NCBI RefSeq assembly: GCF_000717655.1
Contig: NZ_JNZY01000028.1
Coordinates: 21,591 to 85,590 of the forward strand
Direction of reading: 5' to 3'
Source: Streptomyces katrae
Lineage (GTDB): Bacteria; Actinomycetota; Actinomycetes; Streptomycetales; Streptomycetaceae
DNA: 64,000 nt
The notes beneath the pieces were generated by a model. It did not search any database and had not been told where the DNA came from. It saw nothing but the letters and a program-made list of their open reading frames with translations. The position numbers and the translations under genes are program-made. Below are positions 54,038 through 62,818 of the stretch, piece after piece. How positions within the stretch are numbered: the stretch's first letter is position 1; each line of letters starts with the position of its first letter.

Positions 54038-55029
54038 AGCGCCTCCTCGCGGAACAGGGACGAGACGGTACGCAACGCGAAGGTGGCGATGACCATGCAG
54101 CACAGGACGACGAGGACGCCCTCGGCGGAGGCCTGGCCGTAGTCGTGGGCCTGGTAGAAGGTCTGGTAGACGGTGTAGGGGAGGTTGGCGGTGCCGAGGC
54201 CGCCGGAGGTGAGGGTGAAGACCGCGTCGAAGTTCTGGACGACGTGGATGCTGCCGAGCAGGGCGGCCAGCTCCAGGTAGCGGCGCAGGTGCGGGAACGT
54301 GAGGTGGCGGAAGACCTGCCAGCTGCCGGCCCCGTCCACGTACGCGGCTTCGACGATGTCGGGTGGCCGGCTCTGCAGCCCCGCGAGCAGGATCAGCATC
54401 ATGAACGGCGTCCACTGCCAGATCAGCGACACCTCCACCGCGACCAGCGGGAGGCTGGACATCCAGTCGGGCTGCGGGGCGGCGTCACTCCCGAACAGGC
54501 TCCAGATCCAGGTGAGCGAACCGTTGATCAGCCCGTACGAGGCGTTGTAGAGCGCGTGTTTCCAGAGCAGGGCGGACGCGGCCGGGACGACGAGGAAGGG
54601 CGCGATGAGCAGGGTGCGGACGATGCCGCGGCCGAGGAAGCTCCCGTCGAGGAGCAGCGCCAGCCCGAGGCCGAGGAGAAGGCTGGTGAGCACCACCGCC
54701 GAGGTGAGGACGACCGTGGTGACGAGCGAGGACCTCAGCGCGGGATCGGTCAGGGCGTCACGGTAGTTGGCGAGCCCGCCGAAGCCGCGGTCGTCCGGCG
54801 CCAGGGCGTTCCAGCGCAGGAACGAGATGACCAGGGTGGCGAGGAACGGCAGCTGCGTCACCGCGATCAGGAAGACCAGGGCCGGCAGCAGCGGGGCGCG
54901 CCGGGCCCAGGTGCCGCGGGGGCGTGATCCGCCGGTGCGGGCGGCCCGGTGCGGGCCCCCGCGCAGGGCGGTGCGAGCGGGTGTGGCTGTCACAGGGGCG
55001 GTCATGGGGGCGTTCATGGGGGCGGTCAT
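54034..55029 (-). CDS. Sugar/polyol ABC transporter permease (MalF type)
   Basis: The 331-aa product has an unusual N-terminal repeat (MTAPMNAPMTAPVTA) and a basic tail, then six membrane helices starting PLLPALVFLIAVTQLPFLATLVISF. It has LLWKHALYNASYGLINGSL and the EAA loop DIVEAAYVDGAGSWQVFRHLTFPHLRRY. This is the first permease of the CUT1 importer. The ATPase is not encoded in the operon, as is typical of streptomycete CUT1 systems that share the MsiK ATPase. It starts 21 bp after the binding-protein stop. Confidence 0.92.
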   Translation of the reverse strand: MTAPMNAPMTAPVTATPARTALRGGPHRAARTGGSRPRGTWARRAPLLPALVFLIAVTQLPFLATLVISFLRWNALAPDDRGFGGLANYRDALTDPALRSSLVTTVVLTSAVVLTSLLLGLGLALLLDGSFLGRGIVRTLLIAPFLVVPAASALLWKHALYNASYGLINGSLTWIWSLFGSDAAPQPDWMSSLPLVAVEVSLIWQWTPFMMLILLAGLQSRPPDIVEAAYVDGAGSWQVFRHLTFPHLRRYLELAALLGSIHVVQNFDAVFTLTSGGLGTANLPYTVYQTFYQAHDYGQASAEGVLVVLCCMVIATFALRTVSSLFREEAL

Positions 55030-55050
55030 GGTGGGCCTCCGTCCTGCCGT

Positions 55051-56409
55051 TCAGTTGCCCGCGTACTTCTTGGCGACGGCCTCGGCCCGGGTCTGTCCGG
55101 CCTTGAGGGCTTCGGTGACGCTCGTACGGCCCGCGATGGCGGAGCTGATCTGCTGGGAGACCTCGGTGCCGAGGTCGGTGAATTCGGGGATGCCGACGAA
55201 CTGGATGCCCGGGGCGGGCCGCGGCTGGACGCCGGGGTCGGCGGGGTCGGCCGTGGTCAGCGCGGACTTGGTGGCGTCGGCGAAGGCGGAGGCGGCGGCC
55301 ACGTACTGCGGGTTGGCGTAGGTGGAGGTGCGCTTGCCGGCCGGGAGGCGGGACCAGCCGAGCTGCTCGCCGACGAGGTTCTCGTACTCCTTGCTCGACG
55401 CCCAGGAGACGAACTTCCAGGCGTCGTCCTGGTGTTTGCCGGCCTTCTGCAGGCCCCAGGCCCAGGTGTAGAGCCAGCCGGAGCTCTTCGTCCGCTCGAC
55501 GGGCGCGGGCGCGTAGCCGACCTTGCCCGCGACGGGGGAGGCCTTGTCCTCCAAGGGGCCGGCGGCGGAGGTCGCGTCGTACCACATGGCGACCTTGCCC
55601 TGTTCCATCTCGTTGAGGCACTCGGTGAACCCGGCCTGGGGGGCACCGGCTTCGCCGTGTGCGCGGACCAGGCCGACGTAGAACGTGACGGCCTCGGCGA
55701 ACTCGGGGCTGTCGAGCCGCGCCTTCCAGTCCTTGTCGAACCAGGTGCCGCCCATGGTGTTCACGACGGTCGTCAGCGGGGCCATCACCTCACCCCAGCC
55801 CGGCAGGCCGCGCAGGCAGATCCCCTTCATGCCGGGCCGGGCCCCGTCGGCCTTCGCCGCCAGCTCGGCGACCTGGGCCCAGGTGGGGTTCGCGGGCACG
55901 GTCAGGTTCTTCTCGGCGAAGACGTCCTTGCGGTACATGAGGAACGAGGACTCGCCGTAGAAGGGTTCCGCGTAGATCTCGCCGGAGGCGGTGAGGGACT
56001 GCCGGATCGGGGGCAGGATGTCGCCCTGGTCGAAGGCGGGGTCGGCCTGGGCGCGGGCGGTGAGCGGGGAGAGCCAGCCGTTCCTGGCGTAGATCGGGGT
56101 CTCGTAGTTGCTGATGGTGGCGACGTCGTACTGGCCGGCCTGGCTGGCGAAGTCCTGGCTGATCTTGTCCCGTACGTCGTTCTCGGGCAGCGCGGTGAAG
56201 TTGACCTTGATGCCGGTCGCCTTGGTGAAGTGGCCGGCGGTGAGCTTCTGGAGGTCCACCATCTGCGGGTTGTTGACCATCAGCACGTTGATGGAACGGG
56301 CCCCGGAGCCGCCGGCGGCCGCGCCGGCGCCGGAGCACGCGGCGAGTACGGCGAGGCCGAGTCCGACGGCTCCCGCGCGGGCGGCGGCTGCTGCCCTTCT
56401 GGTCGTCAT
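55051..56409 (-). CDS. Extracellular solute-binding lipoprotein (polyol/sugar, SmoE-like)
   Basis: The start is the ATG at 56409; 452 aa. The signal peptide RRAAAAARAGAVGLGLAVLAAC ends in the lipobox LAAC. The SBP_bac_1 fold shows SINVLMVNNPQMVDLQKLTAG, then FTKATGIKVNFTALPEND, followed by SQAGQYDVATISNYETPIYARNGWL and YAEPFYGESSFLMYRKDVF. FTECLNEMEQGKVAMWYDATSAAG is the loop characteristic of the mannitol/sorbitol binding-protein group as I recall it. It is the first transport gene after the DeoR regulator and captures substrate outside the membrane for the two permeases. Confidence 0.9.
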   Translation of the reverse strand: MTTRRAAAAARAGAVGLGLAVLAACSGAGAAAGGSGARSINVLMVNNPQMVDLQKLTAGHFTKATGIKVNFTALPENDVRDKISQDFASQAGQYDVATISNYETPIYARNGWLSPLTARAQADPAFDQGDILPPIRQSLTASGEIYAEPFYGESSFLMYRKDVFAEKNLTVPANPTWAQVAELAAKADGARPGMKGICLRGLPGWGEVMAPLTTVVNTMGGTWFDKDWKARLDSPEFAEAVTFYVGLVRAHGEAGAPQAGFTECLNEMEQGKVAMWYDATSAAGPLEDKASPVAGKVGYAPAPVERTKSSGWLYTWAWGLQKAGKHQDDAWKFVSWASSKEYENLVGEQLGWSRLPAGKRTSTYANPQYVAAASAFADATKSALTTADPADPGVQPRPAPGIQFVGIPEFTDLGTEVSQQISSAIAGRTSVTEALKAGQTRAEAVAKKYAGN

Positions 56410-56532
56410 GGTGGATCCCCTTCGCGGTAGTGGTTTCGGGCACGCCGAAGACACGCGCGGCGCGCGGGAGGCCCTCGTCGGCGCCGGGCCGGAGCCCGGG
56501 TCGGAGTCGGCCGGAATCGGGCCGGAGCCGGA

Positions 56533-57291
56533 TCAGACGCGCATGACCTGCGGGCCGAGGAGCGTGTACCGGTGGGCCTCGGCGGCGGACAGTCCGGTGT
56601 CCGTGATGATCGTCTCGAAGTCGGACACCTCGGCGAAGCGGCAGAAGCTGCTCGCCCCGAACTTGCCGTGATGTCCCATGAAGATCCGTCTGCGGGAAAC
56701 CTCCAGAGCCTTCGCCTTGACGTCGGCCACGACCGGATCGGGCGTGGTGAGGCCGGAGTCCCGGGAGATTCCGTTCGAGCCCAGGTACGCCAGGTCGATG
56801 ACGAAGCCCGAGAGCATCGCACAGGCCCAGGAGCCCACGGTGGCCAGCGTCCGGGCGCGGACCCGGCCGCCCAGGAGCAGCACGGTGTGGGGCGAATCGG
56901 CCACCGCCGCAGCCGTCGACAGCGAAGCGGTGACCAGGGTGAGCGGTCGGTCGGTGGGCAGCAGCGTCGCGAGCAGCTGGGGGGTGTACCCCTCGTCGAT
57001 GAAGACGGTCTCCGCTCCGCCGAGCAGTTTGGCGCCCTGCGCGGCGATCCGGCGCTTGTTCTCGACATGGAGCGTGACCCGCTGCGCCAGGTTCGTCTCG
57101 AAGCCGGCGCTCTCGACGGGATACGCGCCGCCGTGCGTGCGGCGGACCAGGCCCCGGCGCTCCAGTTCGCTCAGGTCCCGGCGGATCGTCTCCGGCGCCA
57201 CCCCGAAGTCGGCCGCCACACCCGCGACCTCGAGCCGTCCCTGCTGCCGTGCCAGGGTGAGCAGCCGCTGGTGACGTTCCTCTGACCGCAT
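56533..57291 (-). CDS. DeoR family regulator of the polyol operon
   Basis: The start is the ATG at 57291 (252 aa), which gives the normal family N-terminus. MRSEERHQRLLTLARQQGRLEVAGVAADFGVAPETIRRDLSELERRGLVRRTHGGAY is split here only for description: the winged helix lies at residues 1-57. The sugar-phosphate-sensing domain has FIDEGYTPQLLATLLP, followed by LTLVTASLSTAAAVA, then VSRRRIFMGHHGKFG. It probably represses the downstream transport, dehydrogenase and kinase genes until a sugar phosphate accumulates. The upstream region carries repeated GCCCGTTCGGGC-like palindromes that may be its sites. Confidence 0.92.
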   Translation of the reverse strand: MRSEERHQRLLTLARQQGRLEVAGVAADFGVAPETIRRDLSELERRGLVRRTHGGAYPVESAGFETNLAQRVTLHVENKRRIAAQGAKLLGGAETVFIDEGYTPQLLATLLPTDRPLTLVTASLSTAAAVADSPHTVLLLGGRVRARTLATVGSWACAMLSGFVIDLAYLGSNGISRDSGLTTPDPVVADVKAKALEVSRRRIFMGHHGKFGASSFCRFAEVSDFETIITDTGLSAAEAHRYTLLGPQVMRV

Positions 57292-57313
57292 CGGACGTAC
57301 CTGCCCTTCCCTC

Positions 57314-57708
57314 GCCCGTTCGGGCACCGGCGGCCCGAACGGGCCTGCCAAAGATTTATACCGCCGGGCGTGAGCTGCGTACCGGCCCGTTCCGGGCAGG
57401 AGATGGCCTGGATGTGTCCGTTCCGGAAACCGGCCAACGGCACGTCAGAGCCGTTCGGCCGGTCATTCCGGGCGCCGGGGGTGCCCGTTCGGCGGCCTGT
57501 GCGTGCCGGATCGTGTGCGGGCCGCCCCGCGTCGTGCTCGAAACTCCCCGGGCGCGAATCGGGCCGGCGAAACCCGCCGTTCGGGCACGCGGTGCGGGTG
57601 CCAGGTCGTGCGGATCACCTGCGAACTGGGGATTCGTGCCCGTCCGGGCGGTCGGACTCGGGCGCGATCCGCTCGACAACGGGCCCGGTCCGGCTGGCCG
57701 TTCGGGGC
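57314..57708. promoter_or_regulatory. Cluster of CCGTTCGG-type palindromes between deoR and the sigma factor gene
   Basis: In the 483-bp gap 57292-57774, GCCCGTTCGGGC (57314-57325) and its reverse complement GCCCGAACGGGC (57333-57344) face each other. Related copies lie at 57385-57397 (GCCCGTTCCGGGC), 57451-57460, 57483-57492, 57577-57586 and 57697-57708. A minus-strand TATAAAT at 57354-57360 could be the -10 of the deoR operon. The nearest pair would then sit just downstream of the transcription start. The multiple copies suggest cooperative DeoR binding or control of both divergent units. No gene is visible in the gap. Confidence 0.5.
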
Positions 57709-57774
57709 TACAACATCATCAGAGATCAGAAACGGCAGCTGCTGACTGCCGGTGCCGGACCGGAGGGAACCGCC

Positions 57775-58356
57775 TTGAACGACGTGCCGATACCGACCCC
57801 GCAGGCATCGGAGAACCGTTCCGCGGAGCCGACCGACGAATTTCTGAGAGCGCTCTACGACAGGTACGGACACGTGCTGATGCGCTTCGCGGACCGGCTG
57901 CTGGGCGGCGACTGGCACCGGGCCGAGGACGTGTTCCAGGAAGCGGCCATCCGTGCCTGGCAGCACGCCGCCGAACTCGACCCCGACACCGAGGCACTGC
58001 GCCCCTGGCTGTTCACCGTGGTCCGCAACCTGGTGATCGACGGCTACCGGGTCCGCCGGACGCGCCCGCCGGAGGCCGACGACGAGGGTCTGGGCCGGCT
58101 GCCCGTACCCGACGGGGTGGACCGGGCCCTCACCACGCACGTCGTGTTCGACGCCATGCGCGACCTCGCGCCGTTCCAGCGGGAGGTGCTGCTGCACATG
58201 TACTACATGGGACGCAGCGTGAGCCAGACCGCGAAGGTGCTGGGCGTGCCGCCCGGCACGGTCAAATCGCGTACGCACTACGCGATGCGCGCCCTCCGGG
58301 AAGAACTGAGCAGCCGGGGGCTGCGAGGGCCCGTCAGCGCTGATCGATTCGGCTGA
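57775..58356 (+). CDS. RNA polymerase ECF sigma factor (sigma-70 family)
   Basis: The start is a TTG at 57775, seven bases after GGAGGG; 193 aa. Region 2 includes LYDRYGHVLMRFADRLLGGDWHRAEDVFQEAAIRAWQHA and PWLFTVVRNLVIDGYR. Region 4 is LAPFQREVLLHMYYMGRSVSQTAKVLGVPPGTVKSRTHYAMRALREEL. No zinc-finger anti-sigma gene follows, which is unusual for this type. Instead a kinase-transporter fusion gene begins 40 bp downstream. Phosphorylation might replace anti-sigma control, but that is speculation. Confidence 0.9.
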   Translation: MNDVPIPTPQASENRSAEPTDEFLRALYDRYGHVLMRFADRLLGGDWHRAEDVFQEAAIRAWQHAAELDPDTEALRPWLFTVVRNLVIDGYRVRRTRPPEADDEGLGRLPVPDGVDRALTTHVVFDAMRDLAPFQREVLLHMYYMGRSVSQTAKVLGVPPGTVKSRTHYAMRALREELSSRGLRGPVSADRFG

Positions 58357-58396
58357 TGTCCCCACCGTCATCGGATCGTTGAAATACCCTCTTCCC

Positions 58397-60904
58397 GTGG
58401 ACCAGCTGACCGCCGAAGACCCGCCGCGCATGGGCCCGTACCGATTGATCGCCCGGCTGGGCGCGGGCGGCATGGGCCTGGTCTATCTGGGTCGCTCCGA
58501 GGGCGGCCGTACCGTGGCCGTGAAAGTCGTGCAGGCCGAGTACGCCGGGCACCCCGAGTTCCGCAAGCGCTTCGCCCGCGAAGTGGCCGCCGCGCGCAGG
58601 GTGGGCGGGAGCTGTACGGCGGCCGTGCTCGATGCCGATCCCGAGGCCGCCATCCCCTGGGTGGCCACGCAGTACATCGCGGGGCCCGACCTGCACGCCG
58701 TGGTCGCCAAGCACTTCGGGCCGCTGCCCGAGCACTCGGTGCACACCCTCGCCCATCGCCTCGCCCTCGCCCTCCGGGCCGTGCACGGGGCGGGCCTGAT
58801 CCATCGCGACCTCAAGCCCTCCAACGTCCTCGTCACCGTCGACGGCCCCCGCCTCATCGACTTCGGCATCGCACGGGCGATGGACAGCCTCGCCGAGGAC
58901 CACAGCCTTCACACCCGTACCGGCATGCTGATCGGTTCCCCCGGCTTCATGTCGCCGGAACAGGTCCGCGGCCTCGAACTCACCCCGGCCAGCGACGTCT
59001 TCTGCCTGGGCGCCGTTCTCGTCTACGCCGCCACCGGGCGGTTCCTCTTCGGCGCCACCGACACCGGGCTCAACGCCCACCTCTTCCGGGTCGCCGAGGA
59101 GGAGGCCGACCTGACCGGCGTACCGGAGCCGCTGGCCGACCTCGTACGCGCATGCCTGCACAAGGACCCGGCCCGCCGGCCCACCCCCCAGGAGGTGGCC
59201 GAGCGTACGGCGACGGACCAGGCCGCGGAGTGGCTACCGGGTGCGGTCCTGGCGCAACTCGGGCGCCACGCAGCCGAGTTGCTGGACTACGCCCCCGCGG
59301 TGCATGCCCCGGCCCCGGCCGAAACCGCCGCGCCGCAGCCCGGGCCGCTGCCGCCCCCGCCGCCCGAGTACGCCCCGACGGCCCCCGGGCACTTCGATCC
59401 CGCGCAGGGCTTCGGACCGCCTCCGGGCCCGCCCCCGAGCGCCTGGAGCGTACCCCCGCCCCGGGCCGCCGCCCTTGCGGACCCCGCGTCCCCGCACCCC
59501 AGGCGCTGGTGGGGCCTGGTGGTGATCGCCCTGGCGCAGCTGATGGTGCTGTTCCAGGCGGCGAACTTCAGCATGGCGATCCCCGCGATCCAGGCCGACC
59601 TGGGCCTCTCCGGTGACGGCCTCGACCCGATGACCAACGCCTATTTCATCGCCTTCGCCGCGGTGCTGCTGGTCGGCGGGCACATCGCGGACGTCGTCGG
59701 ACGCAAACAGACCGTGATCGTCGGCCTGATCGGATGCGCAGCCGCCTCCGCGCTCGGCGCAGCGGCAGGCGAGTCGGGCACGCTGGTCTGGGCCCGCGTC
59801 CTGCAGGGCGTCTTCGGCGCACTGCTGACATCGGCCGGGCTGTCCCTGGTGGCCACCGGTTTCACCGACCCGAAGGAACGCGGCAGGGCCTTCGGGATCT
59901 ACGCCGCGGTCACCGGCGGCGGGTGGGCAGTCGGGCTGGCCGCGGGCGGCTGGTTCCTGGAGGTCCTGTCCTGGCGCGCGGCCCTGTCCGCCGCCATCCC
60001 CGTCGCCGTGATCGCCCTCATCGGCGCGCTCACCCTGCTGCCCGACCGGGGAGACCGCACCGGCGGCCACTTCGACCTGCCCGGCGTGCTGCTCGGCTCC
60101 GGCGCAGTCGCAGCCCTCGTCTACGGCCTCGGCGAGGGCCAGTCGCGCGGGTGGGACACCCCCCTGGTCCTGGCCCTGCTCGCGGGGGGCGCCCTCCTGA
60201 TCGTGGCCTTCGTGTGGTGGCAGACCGCGACATCGAGCCCGCTCCTGCCGCCGTACGTCTTCAAGGACCCGAACCGTGCCGGCAGCTTCCTCAGCATGAT
60301 CCTCGCCGGCGCCGGCATCCTCGTCCTGTACCCGGCCGTGGCGTACCACCTCCAGAGCGTCTGCGGCTACGCCCCGCTCATGGCCGGACTGGCCCACCTG
60401 CCCATGATCGCCGCCCTCGCCATCGTCTCCACCCAGGTCTCCGCCCGCCTCCTGCGCCGCGCCGCGCCCGGCGTCCTGATCCTGGCGGGCATGCTGCTCA
60501 CGGCCGTCGGGCTGCTCCTGCTGACCGGCATGAGCGTCGACGGCGCGTACGCCACCGAGGTGCTGCCCGGCATGCTCCTCGCCGGCTCCGGCATCGGCCT
60601 GGCCTTCGTGCCGATCTTCGCCACCGCGACCGGCGGAGTCGCCGCCGAGCACTCCGGTGGAGCCGCGGGAGCGATCAACACGGCCCACGAGGTGGGCGCG
60701 ACGATCGGCGGTGCACTGCTCAGCAGCGTCCTCACCAGCCACCTGCGCGATGTGGCGGCGTCCGAGACGGTAGACACGAAACTGCTGGGCGGCTACACGG
60801 CCACGCTCTGGTGGGCGGCCGGCAGTGTGCTGCTCGCCGGCCTCGTCGCCGTGCTGATGATCAGGGACCGGGTACCCCGGGACGGCGCCCGCGCACCGCT
60901 GTGA
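58397..60904 (+). CDS. Ser/Thr protein kinase fused to an MFS drug-efflux transporter
   Basis: The start is the GTG at 58397 (835 aa); the N-terminus then matches streptomycete kinases. Kinase domain at about 13-275: glycine loop ARLGAGGMGLVYLG, Lys43 in VAVKVV, HRDLKPSN with Asp138, DFG at 155-157 and SPGFMSPEQV, all catalytic residues intact. A Pro-rich cytoplasmic linker (300-368) follows. Instead of the usual single membrane helix and sensor there is a complete MFS domain (371-825) of the 14-helix DHA2/QacA type: NFSMAIPAIQADLGLS, VLLVGGHIADVVGRKQTVIVG and WARVLQGVFGALLTSAGLSL. One unbroken frame covers both. A kinase that controls its own pump, or a pump acting as sensor, is the natural inference. 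Confidence 0.95.
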   Translation: MDQLTAEDPPRMGPYRLIARLGAGGMGLVYLGRSEGGRTVAVKVVQAEYAGHPEFRKRFAREVAAARRVGGSCTAAVLDADPEAAIPWVATQYIAGPDLHAVVAKHFGPLPEHSVHTLAHRLALALRAVHGAGLIHRDLKPSNVLVTVDGPRLIDFGIARAMDSLAEDHSLHTRTGMLIGSPGFMSPEQVRGLELTPASDVFCLGAVLVYAATGRFLFGATDTGLNAHLFRVAEEEADLTGVPEPLADLVRACLHKDPARRPTPQEVAERTATDQAAEWLPGAVLAQLGRHAAELLDYAPAVHAPAPAETAAPQPGPLPPPPPEYAPTAPGHFDPAQGFGPPPGPPPSAWSVPPPRAAALADPASPHPRRWWGLVVIALAQLMVLFQAANFSMAIPAIQADLGLSGDGLDPMTNAYFIAFAAVLLVGGHIADVVGRKQTVIVGLIGCAAASALGAAAGESGTLVWARVLQGVFGALLTSAGLSLVATGFTDPKERGRAFGIYAAVTGGGWAVGLAAGGWFLEVLSWRAALSAAIPVAVIALIGALTLLPDRGDRTGGHFDLPGVLLGSGAVAALVYGLGEGQSRGWDTPLVLALLAGGALLIVAFVWWQTATSSPLLPPYVFKDPNRAGSFLSMILAGAGILVLYPAVAYHLQSVCGYAPLMAGLAHLPMIAALAIVSTQVSARLLRRAAPGVLILAGMLLTAVGLLLLTGMSVDGAYATEVLPGMLLAGSGIGLAFVPIFATATGGVAAEHSGGAAGAINTAHEVGATIGGALLSSVLTSHLRDVAASETVDTKLLGGYTATLWWAAGSVLLAGLVAVLMIRDRVPRDGARAPL

Positions 60905-60940
60905 AGCTCTCAGCGGCGGCGGGCGGGCGTCGTCCGGCCG

Positions 60941-62764
60941 TCAGACTCCCAGGGCTCGGCGCAGGCCGAGCCGGTCGGTGCCCAGCTTGGTGAAGACCGC
61001 CGACAGCAGCTCCGAGACCACCTGAGCGTCGGTGTTCATCCTCGCCGCGATCGCCGTGTTGTCGAGCCCGAGGGCGGCATGCCCGGCCGCCGTGTTCTCG
61101 GCGACCGTCAAGGTGTCCTGCTCGAACGTGTGCAGACGGCGGGGGCGCAGCCCGGCCGACGCGAGCTGGGAACGGGCACGGCGTGCCAGACCATCGGCGC
61201 CGCATGCAGCAGCCGTTTCCATGCCCCGGTAGAGCTGCTGCGCCGCCCGGTGCGGGTCACCGAGCGTGTGCAGCGCCGTGCCGTGATCGACGAGCGCATG
61301 GGCGAGTTCGCAGGCGGCCGGGGACTGTTCGAGGTGGTCCACCGCCTCCTGCAGCAGAACGGCCGCCTGCGCCGGGTCCGTGGCCGCCGCCGCCACCCGC
61401 AGGGCGTGGCCGATCACGCTCGACGTGCCGAACGCCCGCGCCCGGGACACCGCTTCGGCCGCCGTGGCGCGCGCCAGCTCGGGCTCGCGGGCCACCTGTG
61501 CCAGCGCCAGGTCGAGTTGCCACGGGCTCCAGGACGGATTGCGGGTGCCCCGCAGATCCAGGCGCTTGCCCGCCGCGGCGAGGTGCTGCACCGCCTCCTC
61601 CACCCTGCCCTGGGCCAGGAGGAGCTTGCCGAACACGGCCTGGGGGTCGGGGTAGACGACCGCCTGGGGGAAGCCGTCCCCCAGCTTGTACGTGTGGGCG
61701 ACCCGCTGCGCGTCCTCGGTGTTCCCGCGGGCGAGCAGTGTCTCGATGAGGGTTCCGATCGCGTACCACTGCGCCGGGGTCCCGTGTCCGATGCGGTCCG
61801 CGATCTGCAGTCCGTTGCGTACGAAGTCCTCGGCCTCGGCGAGGCGCCCGCGCCGGAAGCGGACGTATCCGAGCAGGGTGTACACGAACGACAGGTGCGC
61901 GCCGCGCCAGCCCTTCGCCTCGAACTCGACGATGCCGGTGTTGAACAGGTCCTCGGCGCGGCCCGGCTGGTCGCAGTACATGAGGGTGACGGCGACGGAG
62001 GCCGGCACCTCGAACCCGAAGTCCTGGTCGGTCCAGCTCATGCCGCCGTCCAGTGCCTGTTCCGCGTACTCCAGGGCCGTGACGGCGGGTTCGCCGCGCA
62101 TGGCGGCGTCCCAGGCCCGCAGGCCCAGGATGTGCCGCTCGGCGAGGCCGCGGCCGGTGATCCGCTTGGCGAACTGGGCGAGGAGCCGGGAGCGGGCGGG
62201 CGAGTTCTCCTCGTCGACCCGGACCGAGTTCCACTTGAACTGCTCGGCCTGCATGCGCAGCCGGGTACGGGAGCTCGTGGCGCGCTTGGCCTCCTCCGAG
62301 AGGAGGTCGGAGGCATCCGCCAGCTGGCCGGTGTGGGCGAGGGCCTGGGCGAGCCGGTACGTGATCGCCTCGCGCAGGCTCTGTTCGGTCTTGGGCTCTT
62401 CCAGCGCGGCCCTGAGCTGGTTGATGGTCGTCGCCGGATCGTGCAGGAGGTTGGCGGAGCCGAGTTCGAACAGCACCTCGGCCCGGTCCTCGACGTCCGG
62501 CGGCTCGCGCAGCGCCCGGGCCAGATAGCGCCGTGCGGCATCGGGCGCGCCCGCGGAGAAGCTGTCGCGTGCGGCCTGGCGCAGCTGCTGTACCACCCAT
62601 GGATCGCCGTCGGGGTGCATCTCGAGCAGGTGGCGGGCCGCGGCGGCGGCGCCCTGTCCGTCGTCGACGAGGGCCTGCGCGGCCATGCCGTGCATGGCGA
62701 CGCGGACACTGGGCGGGATCGATCGGTAGACGGCGGTGGCGATCAGCGGATGGAAGAACTCCAC
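60941..62764 (-). CDS. LAL-type regulator, C-terminal part (TPR-like region and LuxR helix-turn-helix)
   Basis: This open frame is in the same reading frame as the next entry and is separated from it by one TAA at 62819-62821, with 18 sense codons between that stop and the GTG at 62764. It encodes 607 aa: EFFHPLIATAVYRSIPPSVRVAMH (end of the ATPase/winged-helix region), a long series of helical TPR-like repeats, then a C-terminal LuxR helix-turn-helix, LTVAENTAAGHAALGLDNTAIAARM with VVSELLSAVFTKLGTDRLGLRRALGV. AAGGAGG lies only two bases before the GTG, so separate translation is possible but not well spaced. It is most likely half of a gene broken by a nonsense mutation. Confidence 0.8.
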   Translation of the reverse strand: MEFFHPLIATAVYRSIPPSVRVAMHGMAAQALVDDGQGAAAAARHLLEMHPDGDPWVVQQLRQAARDSFSAGAPDAARRYLARALREPPDVEDRAEVLFELGSANLLHDPATTINQLRAALEEPKTEQSLREAITYRLAQALAHTGQLADASDLLSEEAKRATSSRTRLRMQAEQFKWNSVRVDEENSPARSRLLAQFAKRITGRGLAERHILGLRAWDAAMRGEPAVTALEYAEQALDGGMSWTDQDFGFEVPASVAVTLMYCDQPGRAEDLFNTGIVEFEAKGWRGAHLSFVYTLLGYVRFRRGRLAEAEDFVRNGLQIADRIGHGTPAQWYAIGTLIETLLARGNTEDAQRVAHTYKLGDGFPQAVVYPDPQAVFGKLLLAQGRVEEAVQHLAAAGKRLDLRGTRNPSWSPWQLDLALAQVAREPELARATAAEAVSRARAFGTSSVIGHALRVAAAATDPAQAAVLLQEAVDHLEQSPAACELAHALVDHGTALHTLGDPHRAAQQLYRGMETAAACGADGLARRARSQLASAGLRPRRLHTFEQDTLTVAENTAAGHAALGLDNTAIAARMNTDAQVVSELLSAVFTKLGTDRLGLRRALGV

Positions 62765-62818
62765 GACCTCCTTGCGCCGCAGGCTGGTGAGGACGGTCAG
62801 GATGCGGGCGCTGCGCAG

